Below, piece after piece: positions 9,159 through 20,769 of a stretch of 64,000 nucleotides of DNA. This stretch comes from Hysterangium stoloniferum. Its lineage: Eukaryota > Basidiomycota > Agaricomycetes > Hysterangiales > Hysterangiaceae. Within the stretch, counting starts at the first letter, position 1, and every line of letters starts with the position of its first letter. A model generated the notes under the pieces. That model worked only from the letters and a program-made list of their open reading frames with translations. It was not told the origin of the DNA and did no database searches. The DNA lies in the NCBI GenBank assembly GCA_015178975.1, contig WHVD01000016.1, forward strand, positions 186,001 to 250,000, written 5' to 3'. Made by a program: the position numbers and the translations under genes.

Positions 9159-11757
9159 TGGTACCTCAAACTCTGTAATCTCGCAAGCCTGTGAACTCCG
9201 ACTTCGGTTCCCGTGTGGAACCTTTCAGACAGTTACGTTTTTTGTAACACAGTTGGACCCGAGCTGCTCCGTGGTTCTAGGACATAACTGGCTCACCCGC
9301 TACAATCCGTTGATTGATTGGGTATTGGGCAGTATCCATTTCCGAACCCTGTCGGCACCTGATACGACTGGTCCGTTTCCGCCTGTTTCGGCAAATATGG
9401 CCTCTACAGCACCTCCAGCCCTAGTGGCAAATCCGAGCTCTCCGCCGCCCGTCTCTCTAATAAACGCTGCAGCTTTTATGAGAGCCATCAAGTTGGACGG
9501 CTCCCGAGCATTTACAGTCAATCTTAAAGTTGACGAAGTCACCGGTCGCTTTGCATCCCCGGTGGCCGAACTGATCGCAGATTTGGAAGGTGTTCCCAAA
9601 AAATACCATGAATTTGCAGATGTATTCAGTAAACAAAAAGCAGATCGACTCGCCCCTCACAGGCCTTACGATTTGAAAATTGATATTGAAGATAGTTCAC
9701 ATCCTCCCCTAGGCCCAGTTTATCCTCTCTCGCAGTCCAAATTATCGGCTATCCGAGATTTCTTGGACGAACATTTGGCTATAGGTTTTATCCGACCCTC
9801 AAAGTCTCCTTATGGAGCCCCTGTCCTATTCATTCAGAAAAAAGACGGTTCCCTTCGACTTTGTGTTGACTTTCGAGGACTAAATGCGATCACCCGAAAA
9901 GACAAATACCCATTACCACTAATCTCCGATTTACTCGATGCCTCTCGGAAGGCCTGAATCTATACAAAGATAGATCTCAAGCATGCCTATCATTTGGTTT
10001 GGATCACTGAAGGCGACGAATGGAAAACGGCTTTTCGCACTCGCTATGGCTCCTTTGAATGGTTAGTAATGCCGTTCAGCCTCACCAACGCTCCGTCAGT
10101 CTTTCAACGTTTTATCAACGATGTTTTTTCCGACCTCCTCGACGTTTTTGTCATTGTGTACTTAGACGACATCCTCATATTCTCCGAAGACCCTACACTT
10201 CATGATGAACACATTCGTGAAGTTCTCCAAAGACTCCGAAAACATGGTCTTTTTGCAAATGGTAAAAAATGTTCTTTTGATGTCGACACAGTCGAATATT
10301 TAGGGTTTATGATGGGACCTGACGGTCTCCGCATGGACGACTCTAAAATTCAAGTCATTCAAGATTGGCCAGAACCCCAAAAGGTTAAAGATATTCAATC
10401 CTTTTTAGGCTTCACCAACTTTTATCGTCATTTCATTCACAACTACTCAAAAATTACCGTTCCGTTCACTTGTCTTACTCGTAAAGACGCTCCGTGGAAT
10501 TTCTCCAAAGAATGCCGATCGGCATTCCAGGAATTGAAAAGTGTGTTTACATCTGCCCCTATTTTGTCGCACTGGAAGCCTGACATTCAACTCATCGTGA
10601 AAACTGATGCCTCAGACTATGCGCTTGCTGCAATACTGTCCATTCTGGACACCGATGGTGAAGTACACCCAGTAGCTTTTCTGTCTCGCACATTTTCGGT
10701 GCCCGAACTCAACTATGACGTTCACGATAAGGAACTACTCGCAATATTTGAAGCTTTCAAGACATGGCGACATTATTTGGAAGGCTCGGCCCACCCGGTA
10801 GATGTTATTACAGACCACAAAAATTTAGTTTACTTTTCAACCACAAAACTTCTCACCCGTCGACAAGCTCGATGGTCCGAATACCTCTCTGCTTTCAACA
10901 TGGTAATTCGCTTCCGTCCCGGCCACCTTGGTGGAAAACCCGACACTATGACTAGACGATGGGATGTCTATCCTAAAGAGGGGAGTAGCGACTACGCCAC
11001 AGTTAATCCGCATAATTTCAAGCCTATGTTTTCATCAGAACAACTGTCCACGTCTATCCGAGCCACTTACCTCATTCATCCAGTCTTGCGAAGTGTTATC
11101 CTTATGGATACCGAAAAATTACATCAAGACATTCTATCGGCAATTCCATTAGACCCAGTCACCCAAGCACACCTCGATAACCCGTCCGACCCCGATCAAC
11201 CCCAATGGTCATTAGACTCACAAGGTTTCATTAGACTTGACAATCGCATCTATGTACCGGACTCCAACACCCTTCGGCTGCGAATCCTACAACATAAGCA
11301 CAACCACCCAATCTCGGGACATTTCGGCCTCAATAAGACCCTCTCACTCATTAGAAGAGAATATACATGGCCCGGCATCCGAGATTTTGTTAAGCACTAT
11401 TGTAAATCCTGTACTACATGTTTACGCTCTAAATCACAGTGACACAAACCATATGGCCTACTCAAACAATTACCAATACCGGAAAAACCTTGGAACTCAA
11501 TTTCTATGGATTTCATCGAGCACCTACCGGTATCTGAAGGTCACACAGCAATCCTAGTTGTTGTGGATCGGCTGACAAAGCAAAGTATTTTCATTCCAAC
11601 ATATGACACGATAACATCTGTACAGTTAGCTGAATTATTCGTCACCCATGTATTTTCCAAGCATGGCGTTCCATTGCATGTCACATCCGATCGTGGATCC
11701 AAGTTTGTCTCTCACTTCTTTAGGTCACTTGGGAAAGCACTAGACATGACATGCGTG
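9159..11757 (+). pseudogene. Element III RT, RNase H and partial integrase
   Basis: Ty3/gypsy pol. From 9164 the frame carries the end of the protease region ([13 protein letters not shown]), then RT with the fingers segment [14 protein letters not shown], the catalytic YLDD near 10160 and FLGFTNFYRHFI. RNase H shows TDASDYA, DKELLAIFEAFK and TDHKNL. The integrase zinc-binding HHCC region lies at 11300-11425 and the start of its catalytic core at 11505-11755 (MDFIEHLP, then SDRGSKF). Two in-frame TGA codons break it: 9955-9957 between DASRKA and IYTKIDL, and 11440-11442 after LRSKSQ. Both stand where the family usually has Arg. After ALDM near 11750 about 0.9 kb of integrase, including the third catalytic acid, is deleted. 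Non-functional. Confidence 0.93.
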
Positions 11758-12074
11758 CAGTGCACCCGGTATTTCATGTATCTATGTTAGAACCTTGTGT
11801 TCCTAACAATATACCAGATCGCATACAACCACCACCTCCACCCGTGATTATTGATGGGGAACCCAAATTCAAGATATCAGAGATTCTAGACTCAAAAATC
11901 GACAATCGCCGACGCTCATGCAAATTACTTTATTTGGTCAAATGGGCTGGCTATGAAGGTACAGATGAAGAAACTTCATGGATCCTAGCTACAGAGCTCG
12001 GTAATGCCTCAGAAATCGTTTTAGGGTTTCACCAAGCTTATCCGAACAAACCCGGTCCTCTCAATTCTTTATAA
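11758..12074 (+). pseudogene. Element III integrase tail and chromodomain
   Basis: C-terminal end of chromovirus pol. It begins in MRAVHPVFHVSMLEP, the conserved link after integrase, joined by deletion directly to the integrase core with a short ACATG repeat at the junction and a change of frame. A chromodomain follows at about 11870-12060 (SEILDSK, LYLVKWAGYEG, ETSWILATEL), the module that steers chromoviruses to histone marks in heterochromatin. The stop is TAA at 12072. The domain looks structurally complete, but it is out of frame with the rest of pol. Confidence 0.9.
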
Positions 12075-12171
12075 GTCTATCACGCGGTATCCGACCTTTT
12101 CCCGACTATGCCTTATGTCTTCACGCTATGATTTGTTTGTTTTAAAGAAAAAACCGATATATTCTTACTAT

Positions 12172-13151
12172 CTAGGTTTCTCCCTCTACAACTTCTCCCT
12201 CCTCCCCGGCCTCCAAACCCTCCTCCGCACCGACAGCCACCGATACTGCACCACCGACCTTCTCCGACACCCCAATCTCATGCCCATCGCAACTCGAGAC
12301 TTCCAAATACTGCTTAAGTTGACCACCGAGAGACTTGATAACACTGGTCTGTTTCTCCAGCCCGACGCCCAAGAGTCGCAATTGCTCGGTTATGAGCCCT
12401 TGTTGTCGCAACATCTCGTATCGGAACTGACTCGTCTCCGAGAAGTAGGTCCACATAAGGCGGTTTTGCTCTTCTAGAGCATCGGCCTGTCGCTCCTGGA
12501 ATGAACCATCAGCCCCCGGGAAAACACACCCAAGCTTCTGATCGGCGCACTCTTGACAAGTGCGGCCCCAACCATTGGCCCGGGGATGACAGGTTCAACC
12601 CCGTTTCATGCACCGATTGCACTTAGGGTCATTTTCGGCCCCCATCTTGGGGGCCTGCTTTTGTTTCTATAGGAAAATTATTTAGAAAAAGTTTTTACTT
12701 AGGGAAACCGAACCCACTTTGGGGCTCGACGGCCCCGGTGCATCCTCCTCGTCCTCCTCTCCCTCTTCATCATCGGACTCCAAAGGCATCGCAGCCTTGC
12801 GCTAACAAATATTGTCAGTAAGGTTCGCAAAAGATACCAGAGCCAACTTACCTTTCCCTCCCGCTTCTTTTTCGCCACCTCCTCCCGCGCCCAATCGGCC
12901 TCCTGCTGCTTGTTCTTTGCAAGCACTGCTTCCCAGTGCTTGCACGCGGCCTCTTCTGCCACCTGTTTCTCCTCCTCGGCCTCGATGGCCGCCAACTCCT
13001 CCTTCTCCTTCCGCTCCTCCTCTTCATCTGCCTTTTTCTTCTGCTCGAGTATACGCCGACGCTCCTTCGCGTTCGCCGTACCACTCGGCACCGACATGGG
13101 AGCAACTGTTAACCTAACCGGGAAGGGTTTTGACCCCGAGCCTATGGTCAT
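12172..13151 (-). pseudogene. Antisense spliced ORF in element III (Cys cluster and coiled coil)
   Basis: On the strand opposite gag-pol, between the chromodomain and the 3' LTR, there is a gene-like structure. Proposed exons: 13151-12852, 12801-12699, 12666-12172. The first intron has GTAAGT...TTAG ends (50 nt); the second is only 32 nt (GTAAAA...ATAG), yet both keep frame. Exon 1 encodes a long charged coiled coil rich in Glu, Lys and Ala. An acidic stretch follows, then a cysteine cluster (CNRCMKRG, then TC, then CQEC with a further Cys after KLG) and a second helical region. One TGA at 12595-12597 lies inside the Cys cluster. An internal ATG at 13097 is an alternative start. Function unknown; the Cys spacing suggests a zinc-binding, perhaps DNA-binding, protein. 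It could also be a captured host gene. Confidence 0.6.
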
Positions 13152-13311
13152 GGGGGTTAAGGGAAGAGAAGCAAAATTTCAAGCGCCAGGACCCCTCGAA
13201 TTTTTATATGTAAAATTTTGCCGAGTCACATGATGTTTTGACACACCCAGCCATACCCGACAAGTTTTTATGTACGGGATCTAGATTTTCGGCCTCCTTG
13301 GGATTTCGGCC

Positions 13312-13325
13312 AAAAGGGGAGATAC
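13312..13325 (+). promoter_or_regulatory. Polypurine tract of element III
   Basis: The purine-rich AAAAGGGGAGATAC lies immediately before the TGTTACGACC start of the 3' LTR-A, where the plus-strand primer of an LTR retrotransposon is expected. This fixes the element's orientation and right end. Confidence 0.75.
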
Positions 13326-14049
13326 TGTTACGACCGTGTCACAACCCTATCGGTCCCGAGGTTATCGCCACCTATCAATGTTTCAAGTCACCGTCTCGGA
13401 AACCATCGGCCCCGAAGCTGACGTATGTTTTCGCGAAGATCAAACTCCATTTATGCCCACATCAAAATAACTTGTATTGTCTGGTCAAACTTTGATACGT
13501 CCCCTTTTATTATGTTGATCCGTTCAATCTTATGTTTCATATATGTCTATCTATATTTGTAGTCCTTGAACTATTTCCTTTTATCGTAATCCCGCTCTCG
13601 GTTATCATCGGCCTCTGAACTAATCATAAACCTCCCGTTCCTAGTCAAGCTTATTGTTAATACCATTTTCTGCCCTTCTCCCCATTAGTATTTTCTAGAT
13701 GCCTGTTACTTGTATATGAACCCACTGTAGTTGTAGTTACTAGGCAATCAGAATATCGACTCAGAATACCCTCATACATCTGTAACAGTCTCATACTAAG
13801 AATCCCCATCCGCCTTTGCGTGCGCTCGCCCACTCCCGGCCCCGACCCCCTTGGCCTGACGCTCGACTTGTCCTCTGGTTCCAATCGGTATCTCGCCGAG
13901 AGGAGCTCTTTAGGATTAGTATTCACCCGCCCGAAATTTAAGGACACCCTACGGATATTTGCGAGGGCACAGCACATAAGCTGAAGCCAAGTCCTTCCGA
14001 TCGGTCCCTGTCGGCCACCGACATTTAGTCAGTTTTTAGTTCTTAACAC
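13326..14049 (+). mobile_element. 3' LTR-A of element III
   Basis: 724-bp LTR, TGTTACGACC to GTTCTTAACA, directly after the polypurine tract. It matches the split 5' LTR at 4708-6756. Shared core at 13976-13994. The 3' flank is a kinase-gene fragment; no target duplication can be tested because the 5' end of the element is truncated. Confidence 0.93.
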
Positions 14050-14330
14050 AGCAGCGAGAAAGAGAAAGTTCTTCGTTCTAATCCTTGAACGGCTTGACAT
14101 TTGTATTAAAAATAACGAGTATCCCAGATGCACCAAATGGGTCTTATTGGGTCCACTATTTTCTTGCATTCTACAGTTTGAGAGTATAGCGCTGTTGAGG
14201 AGTTTAAATCAATGAGAGCACAGATGTAATTAAGGTATACATGGAAGTCAATACATCAAGAAACTGACCATCCTGAAACTGGTTCTTTTTTATAGATTGC
14301 TCTTTGATTAACTTTGGAGTGGCTGATAGA
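14050..14330 (+). pseudogene. Fragment of kinase-like gene (exon 1 region)
   Basis: Read on the plus strand this resembles exon 1 of the kinase-like gene at 44284-45271 (the SSEEE...FRSDPW...EYSVVEKYE region), full of stops and frameshifts. A second fragment of the same kind, with an internal deletion, is at 42420-42735 on the minus strand. It directly abuts the 3' LTR-A. Confidence 0.65.
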
Positions 14331-14521
14331 TCAAGACAGTGAGAAGTACACTTGCAAGGCCCTAGTTGTTAAAACTGCCTCCACTGTCTCCAAGACCTTC
14401 TAGAATCTTCTAGCATGTTTGTTAGGATTCTGTCATTTCAGACCCCCATGACTTGTTTCTTACTAGAAAACCTTTGTCATCTCATTATTGGAGCCTCCAC
14501 CCATGTCATTACCCCTTGTGG

Positions 14522-14886
14522 TGTTACAACCAGAAAACCCACCAGACTCCAGGCATTATCCTATATGCACCCACACCCTATATACACCAGTTATCAGTTA
14601 ACTGGAATACCCACCAGGACCTGGATGATGAACCTGTCCATGCCCAACCTTCATTGTCTCATGTACCAGTCACTGGTGTACCTGCTGGGACCTGTGTATG
14701 TCATACCTGTCTATCTCCGACCCATCACCACCCAACCCCTTGACCACTGTGGGATTCCCATAATCGACCCTCCGACCTCTCGGCCTATCAACTACTCCTG
14801 GACTCCCTGGGATTCCCATCTGCCTGTCTGAAATTGGACTCCACGATCTTGCAAGGGAGCAGCCCATAAGCTGAAGCCAAGTCCCA
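14522..14886 (+). mobile_element. LTR-B, partial (5' LTR of gag B2)
   Basis: Starts TGTTACAACC like other family-B ends and runs to the shared core at 14866-14884. The last part of the LTR and the first ~250 bp of gag are missing at the junction with gag B2. The sequence is CpG-poor compared with the solo LTR-B at 8355. Confidence 0.8.
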
Positions 14887-14896
14887 CTTCCAAGTT

Positions 14897-15893
14897 GTTA
14901 GCAATCACTTTAAAAAGGTTGATGAATCACATGCTTGGAGAAGGCAAAAGAAGGATACAGAACCTCTGTGGTCACAAGTCAATGCTCCAGAACCCTTCAC
15001 AGGTTCCAACCCCAACAAACCTTCCACCTTCCTCATGCAATGTCATTTTAATTTCCACAATTGATCCACCGCATTCTCCATGGACTCCCAAAAAGTCAAT
15101 TATGCACTCTCATACCTCTTGGGATCCACGTTGAAATGGTTCGAACCGGCTTTTAGTGGACTTTTTGAGGAAGACCCACTCTGGCTTGAAGACTGGAATG
15201 CATTTGTTGAAGAGCTGACCCAACTGGAGAAGCCAGGAATAGCCTCACCAATCTTCATATGAAGGACAGCCAGTGCATCACAGACTACATTGTCCAATTC
15301 AACAATCTTGCAGCTCGTTGTCAATGGGGCAATCCTGCTCTCCACCACCAATTCTATGCTGGTCTGCCATCCCACCTTAAGGACAAAGTCTCAAAAGGAG
15401 AAGATGGCAAACCAAAAACACTGTCCTGTATGCACCTCAAGGCTCAAAATGCAGATGCACACTATGGGAATGTTGTGTGGAAGTTGCCTGTGAGACCTCT
15501 GTGGACAAGGTCTACAAGTCCATAGCCACCAAACCCAACAACAACACCACAATTAGCAGCCAAAACTCCATGCAATTCAATTGGAAGAACGATAAAAAGT
15601 CTTCCAACAACAACAACAACAACAATAACAACAACAACAAAGGTCAGCAGTCTGGCAAGCAAACTGGAAAACATGACCTTACAGGGAAGCTCGGACCTGA
15701 TGGCCAGCTTACCCCACAGGAAAGGCAGTGGCGTATGGACAACAGCCTTTGTCTCTTGTGCAGAAAACCCAGTCATCAAGTTCTGGAATGTCCATTGGCA
15801 AAAGCAAACTCTGCAAAAGGTTGTACAGCCAAGATTTCCTCCACAGAATCCCCATCGAAGGACAAACTGGCTTCTGACACAAAAAAAGAGTAA
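14897..15893 (+). pseudogene. Ty3/gypsy gag B2 (broken)
   Basis: A close paralog of gag B1. It begins inside the capsid (LAITLKRLMNHMLGEGK) and keeps FLMQCHFNF, YIVQFNNLAARCQWG, an Asn-rich linker and an intact zinc knuckle (CLLCRKPSHQVLEC). TGA at 15061 replaces the CGA kept in copy B1, and several frameshifts and a small deletion near 15215 break the frame. It ends in AAA AAA GAG TAA, with a perfect A AAA AAA heptamer before the stop, then runs into LTR-E. Confidence 0.88.
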
Positions 15894-15907
15894 GCAACCC
15901 CACAGAC

Positions 15908-16509
15908 TGTGAGAGATACTGCGAAATATACTGTGAAATATAGTCCAGAAGAGTCCACACTATATTTCCATTATTATTTCTATTTTCTCTCTATTTTATC
16001 ATACATATATATTTAGTTCGACGGCCTATGCATTCGGTACATTGACTCTTGTGGGCACATACATGCCAGACTTATGTATTCTAGTGCTGGTAGTTAGAAC
16101 TCAGACACTTTTTACCCCGCAACCACAACTTACCCAAACACCCAGTTAGTGTCCTGTAAGTTGTGATTGGGGTATCGTCTCAACTGTCACAGATGAACTT
16201 TAACTATCTGCACAATCAGAGTTTTGAACTATATTAGTCAAACCTCAAACCATTATCTCAATCCATATGGACTACATCCACACTACTCTGTTATTTGACT
16301 CTCTCGTTATTCTCTTCAACACTCGAGCAGTCATTCAGAATCGTACTTTACAGTCAATTCTCCTTTATTCATTTTAGCTCTCTATTCTACTTTAGATAGC
16401 TAATTCACTCGACTGTATTGAACTAAACAGTCAATACATTGTCGTGTCATACCTAAACAGTCGATATTCTTCATATATAGAACAGTTAGAACTTCCACCA
16501 CTCTTCACA
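15908..16509 (+). mobile_element. 5' LTR-E of a non-autonomous element
   Basis: 602 bp, TGTGAGAGATACTG to CTCTTCACA. A near-identical copy with one extra ~35-bp segment (around 20185-20225) is at 19667. The plus orientation is favoured because a G-rich polypurine tract precedes the second copy. Flanking pentamers CAGAC and CTGAG differ, so the outer ends have changed since insertion. Confidence 0.85.
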
Positions 16510-19500
16510 GTGGTGATCCAGGCCAGACCATACTTTCCCTACAAAGAAAAACATTTTATTTAACTATCAAATTCTAACTACACAGCTGCAAGAGTGTCAG
16601 CATTTGCGACTTCACAAACACTGTCTGGAACTCCTTGCACACTGAGCATTGTGAATCTGGTTAAATGGAAGGTAACTCAAACTTCGAGCAGTCAAGTCCC
16701 TTGGAAAGGCAAAATGCTTGCTCCTTCATTAAGGATACCCTAGACTTCCCACTGAGACAGGTTATCCTTAGACATCATGGCCAACCACTTTATTCGGCAC
16801 CTGTCAACATGAAATGGGGCTCTTACTACACTTCTTGAGTTTTGAGGGATAAGGTCGTCACTGCCACAAAGGATTACAAGACAAGGTACCCATCTATGCC
16901 TACGAGAATAGCCATCTGGCTAGGTCAGTATCACAGCATCATATCAGCACACAATTTATTCACCTGGCCTGGAAGTCTCAATGATGTGACAAAGTCGGTC
17001 CCCGAGTGGTCAAACGAAGTGACATCCTCCCGAGAAAAGGGAATAGTGGGTATCAAAATGGAACTGTTGATTCTACTCACCGATTTGCTTTATGCGCATG
17101 ATGATCTGCGACAGATTCTGCATGTATTGCTTGGAGGGGATCGCATCTTGCCAAGGTTAACTCGAACTTCATGTACATTTGAATGTTGGAGGAATCCATA
17201 TACCATAAATCCTCGAATGTGTCTTTTGCCTACTGTACTCTCAGGGCAAAACTGATACACAACCTGGAGAGATGTAATGAGATGATGGCGGAATTGCTCC
17301 ATAGGTTTGATGAGCTGGCATCCTCACCCTCCAGTCCTGGTCCCTTTCATGGAGAATGCGAGAAGACACATATTGAATCGTCACATATGGATAAAGCCCC
17401 CTTTTTGGAAGGTCCTGGGAACCATGCCAGATCAACCACCAAAAAAGGACAGTCTTCTTTTTTGAATGTGTCTACAGAAAAGATCACAGTCAAAGTCATC
17501 TTCAGTTCTCCATCACCCTCAGGTTGAGATTCACAGTGTCCTGACGAATCTTGCCATCCATCACCTATCCATCCTATCCCATTTACTCCCCCAAGTGGAT
17601 CCTCCAACAAGTCATCCAATAGCTCAAACGATTGGGACTGCAATAAAGGCTTGGGAACTGGGGAGCAGAAATCAGATGACAATTTTGATGATAGAAAAGG
17701 CCTGGGACAGGACTCACCAACAGTAAAGCCATCCCATCTCACAGAGCTCAACAAAAGCCTTCCTATGGAGACACCACCGGGAATTCATCAATGTAAACCC
17801 CTAATCCCAGAATGGGGGGCACTGACGAAGTTCCTGCAAAGGGAAGGTAATCACAGACACACCATGCTGGACACCCCTCGATGGACCAAGCCAAGTATGG
17901 ATACGTTCCCATTTGACCCAGGATGGCAACAGGGGGGCAGTATAGGGGGTATGTATAGGAAAAGGCATGTACGGGATTATCACCTATGGCCAGCAAGAGT
18001 GTGCAAATGTCTACATCACCAGTCTCACTGATGAAACAATCAAGAGCTGGGTGCAGTGTGTGAGTGCATAGGTGTGAGTGTGCAGAAGTATGGGTGTGGT
18101 GTGCAGATGTGGGCAGATTGACATGAGGCGAACAAGTTCCATCTTGATATCAGAAGGAGTAACGATAGAGTCTTAGGGATTGAGTGCACAAGTGTGTCCT
18201 TCCAATGACAAGAAGATGGTATGAGGTCGACAGTTGAGTATGAAACAGAGCAAAAGACTGATCTCCAAGCTTGTGGATACATGTGGACAAAGGGCCGTGT
18301 CACCTCATAACGAAGCTTTCACACCGTCTCAACTTTCAACATCACCTATTCTTAGCCTCCCCATGGTTAAAGTTTCACACTGAAATAGTCAAAGCTTTGC
18401 CTTTCCGACCTTCACAACTTATGGGTTTGGTGCACACTGTTCAACAAGGTGTGGCTAATGGTTCAGTTCAGTTTGAATTCAGCCTGCAACATTTTTCAAC
18501 AAGGCATCCATGGGTTCAAGTTTGGAAATTCAGCAGATCTACGATTTCACCTCCTCCTGGTGCTCTTAGCTTAGAACCCTCGATGCCTACAAAATGTGCT
18601 CATCACTTGCAGTCAAATTCACGAGTCACATCAATGCGCTCGTCACTCATGGTTGAATCCACCAGCACCCTTCCCACACATGTTGACACGCTTGTAGCCC
18701 TCTAGTTACACAACACCATTCCCTAACAACATTTCACCAACACACATGGACCCTTTTTCCCCCCGCACCTCCTCCACTTTACTTTCATCGGTGGTCAACT
18801 AACCACAAAAGGTCCGATAACTCACAGAGCAACACCTAGACCAGATACATCTGGAGGGAACTAGGAAAGTGTATCCACCCGACCCCAGTGCCATACCTGG
18901 GTTCACTATCACAATCGCACTGAACTTAGTCGATTTTGTGATTTTTTCTTTTCCCTCTGGACCCACCCACCTACTCGTAGCATTTCTGGACACATTTTAG
19001 ACCCACCATGGGCTAGACCTTTTGGAAACTCAGACTGCAACCTAACTGTGCACGACAATGGTTAATTTGTGAGATTGCTGTTCCACAGCAATCTCACAAA
19101 TGGGGGGCAGTATAGGGGGTGTAGGGTATACATCCTGGCCAGGAAGGCTCACAGCATCATGGGAGGATCCTAATCCTGAGTCTTACACTACCTGGCCACT
19201 GTAAAGCATCGTGAACCTCCTCTGGCACTCATTTAAGGAGGAGGAGATTCCAATGGACTCTAATGATAGCCTACCCTCCTAACCCCAAGATGCACTGCCC
19301 AACAAGTTACGGGACAGCCTGTCCACCTACAGGACATCTACTATTAGGAATGCCTTATGTTCCAGAAGGAAGCAATGTGGCAAAGTCTGGGAGGCTATCA
19401 AGTGGTCCATTTGCCATTCTAGGGATTTCAGGACTGAAGAAGTGCTTGACTAGGGACTGAAGGAAAAGAATGGATCTATTTCCCTCCCCCCTCTTTTTTT

Positions 19501-19666
19501 TCTTTTTCCACATTAACACCTTATCGCCCCTAAACCCTCCAACCTCTCTTCAAACGCTGGGATCTCGGCACCTTGCAATTTTGGGGGCTCCACACAAGAT
19601 GCCTGGGAGGCATCCCAGACACTTTCTGGGACTCTGTATAGCACATCCCTTCAAACTGGGGGGCAC
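16510..19666 (+). mobile_element. Internal region of LTR-E element, no pol
   Basis: About 3.2 kb between two LTR-E copies. No RT, RNase H, integrase or zinc knuckle is visible in any frame. Short frames at 16842-17255, 17183-17527 and 17651-18031 show hydrophilic protein-like sequence with stretches such as NLERCNEMMAELLHRFDEL. Together they may be one decayed gag-like frame. Two G-rich tracts (GGGGGGCAGTATAGGGGGT) occur at 17933-17951 and 19102-19120. The size and lack of pol fit a large non-autonomous LTR derivative mobilised in trans. The polypurine tract CTGGGGGGCAC ends at 19666. Confidence 0.6.
19065..19101. repeat. Perfect 17-bp inverted repeat (hairpin)
   Basis: Arms ATTTGTGAGATTGCTGT and its exact reverse complement are separated by TCC, giving a strong hairpin inside the LTR-E element, directly before a G-rich tract. 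Role unknown. Confidence 0.9.
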
Positions 19667-20303
19667 TGTGAGAGATACTGTGAAATATACTCTGAAATAT
19701 AGTCCAGAAGAGCCCACACTATATTTCCATTATTATTTCTATTTTCTCTCTATTTTATCATACACATATATTTAGTTCAACGGCCTATGCATTCAGTACA
19801 TTGACTCTTGTGGGCACATATATGCCAGACTTATGTATTCTAGCACTGGTAGTTAGAACTCAGTCACTTTTTACCCCATAACCACAACTTACCCAGACAC
19901 CCAGTTAGTGTCCTGTAAGTTGTGATTGGGGTATCGTCTTGGCCATCACAGATGGGCTTTAACTATCTGCACAATCAGAGTTTCAAACTATATTAGTCAA
20001 AACTCAAACCATTATCTCAATCTGCATGGACTACATCCGCACTACTCTGTTATTTGACTCTCTCGTTATTCTCTTCAACACTTGAGCAGTCATTCAGAAT
20101 CATACTTTACAGTCGATTCTCCTTTATTCATTTTAGCTCTCTATTCTACTTTAGATAGCTAATTCACTCGACCGTATTGAACTAAACAGTCAATATGTGT
20201 TCGGTCTGTATTAGACTTAGATAGTCAATACATTGTCATGTCATACCTAAACGGTCGATATTCTTCATATATAGAATGGTTAGAACTTCCACCACTCTTC
20301 ACA
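19667..20303 (+). mobile_element. 3' LTR-E
   Basis: 637 bp, TGTGAGAGATACTG to CTCTTCACA, preceded by a G-rich polypurine tract. It differs from the 5' copy by scattered substitutions and one insertion, so the element is not recent. Confidence 0.85.
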
Positions 20304-20769
20304 CTGAGCCTTTGAGTCCAAAGATGAGTTGTTTTGTAAGAGTTCTGGAATATGGCTAATATCTGAAACAGAAACAAAAGACCAGGGCTCCAGAACATAT
20401 GGAGACTGCCCATGAAGTTCTATGTCAGTGATGTGCCAGCCAGGGCATTACTCATTGGAGACAGAAGGTAAAATGGGGTGGAACCTGTTTTCCATGTGTG
20501 GTAAACAAAACTCTGTGCACTCTTGTCATGAAGTGGACTCCAAACAGTGAAAAGGTTCAGAAGGTTGAAAAGGTGGGAAAAATGGAGAAGGCAGAAAAAA
20601 TGGTGATTGTGGAAACCTCGGAAACAACCAAACCTATGGAAACTGTCCAAGCATAGACAATGATACCAGTATCAGACTCCTCAGAGATACCATCAACATG
20701 ATGGTACTCATTGGGATGGAGTTGATAATGGTTTGGGAGACCTTAGAGTGCCATAATGACATCCAAGAA

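Noticed and set aside
12812-13233. Plus-strand ORFs rich in Ser, Ala and Pro
   Set aside because: They are shadows of the Glu/Lys/Ala-rich antisense coiled-coil exon on the minus strand.
13657-13977. Recurring ~100-codon ORF antisense to LTR-A (also at 5283-5730 and 6353-6685)
   Set aside because: It recurs because the LTR recurs; the frame varies in length and sequence between copies and shows no coding constraint or family.
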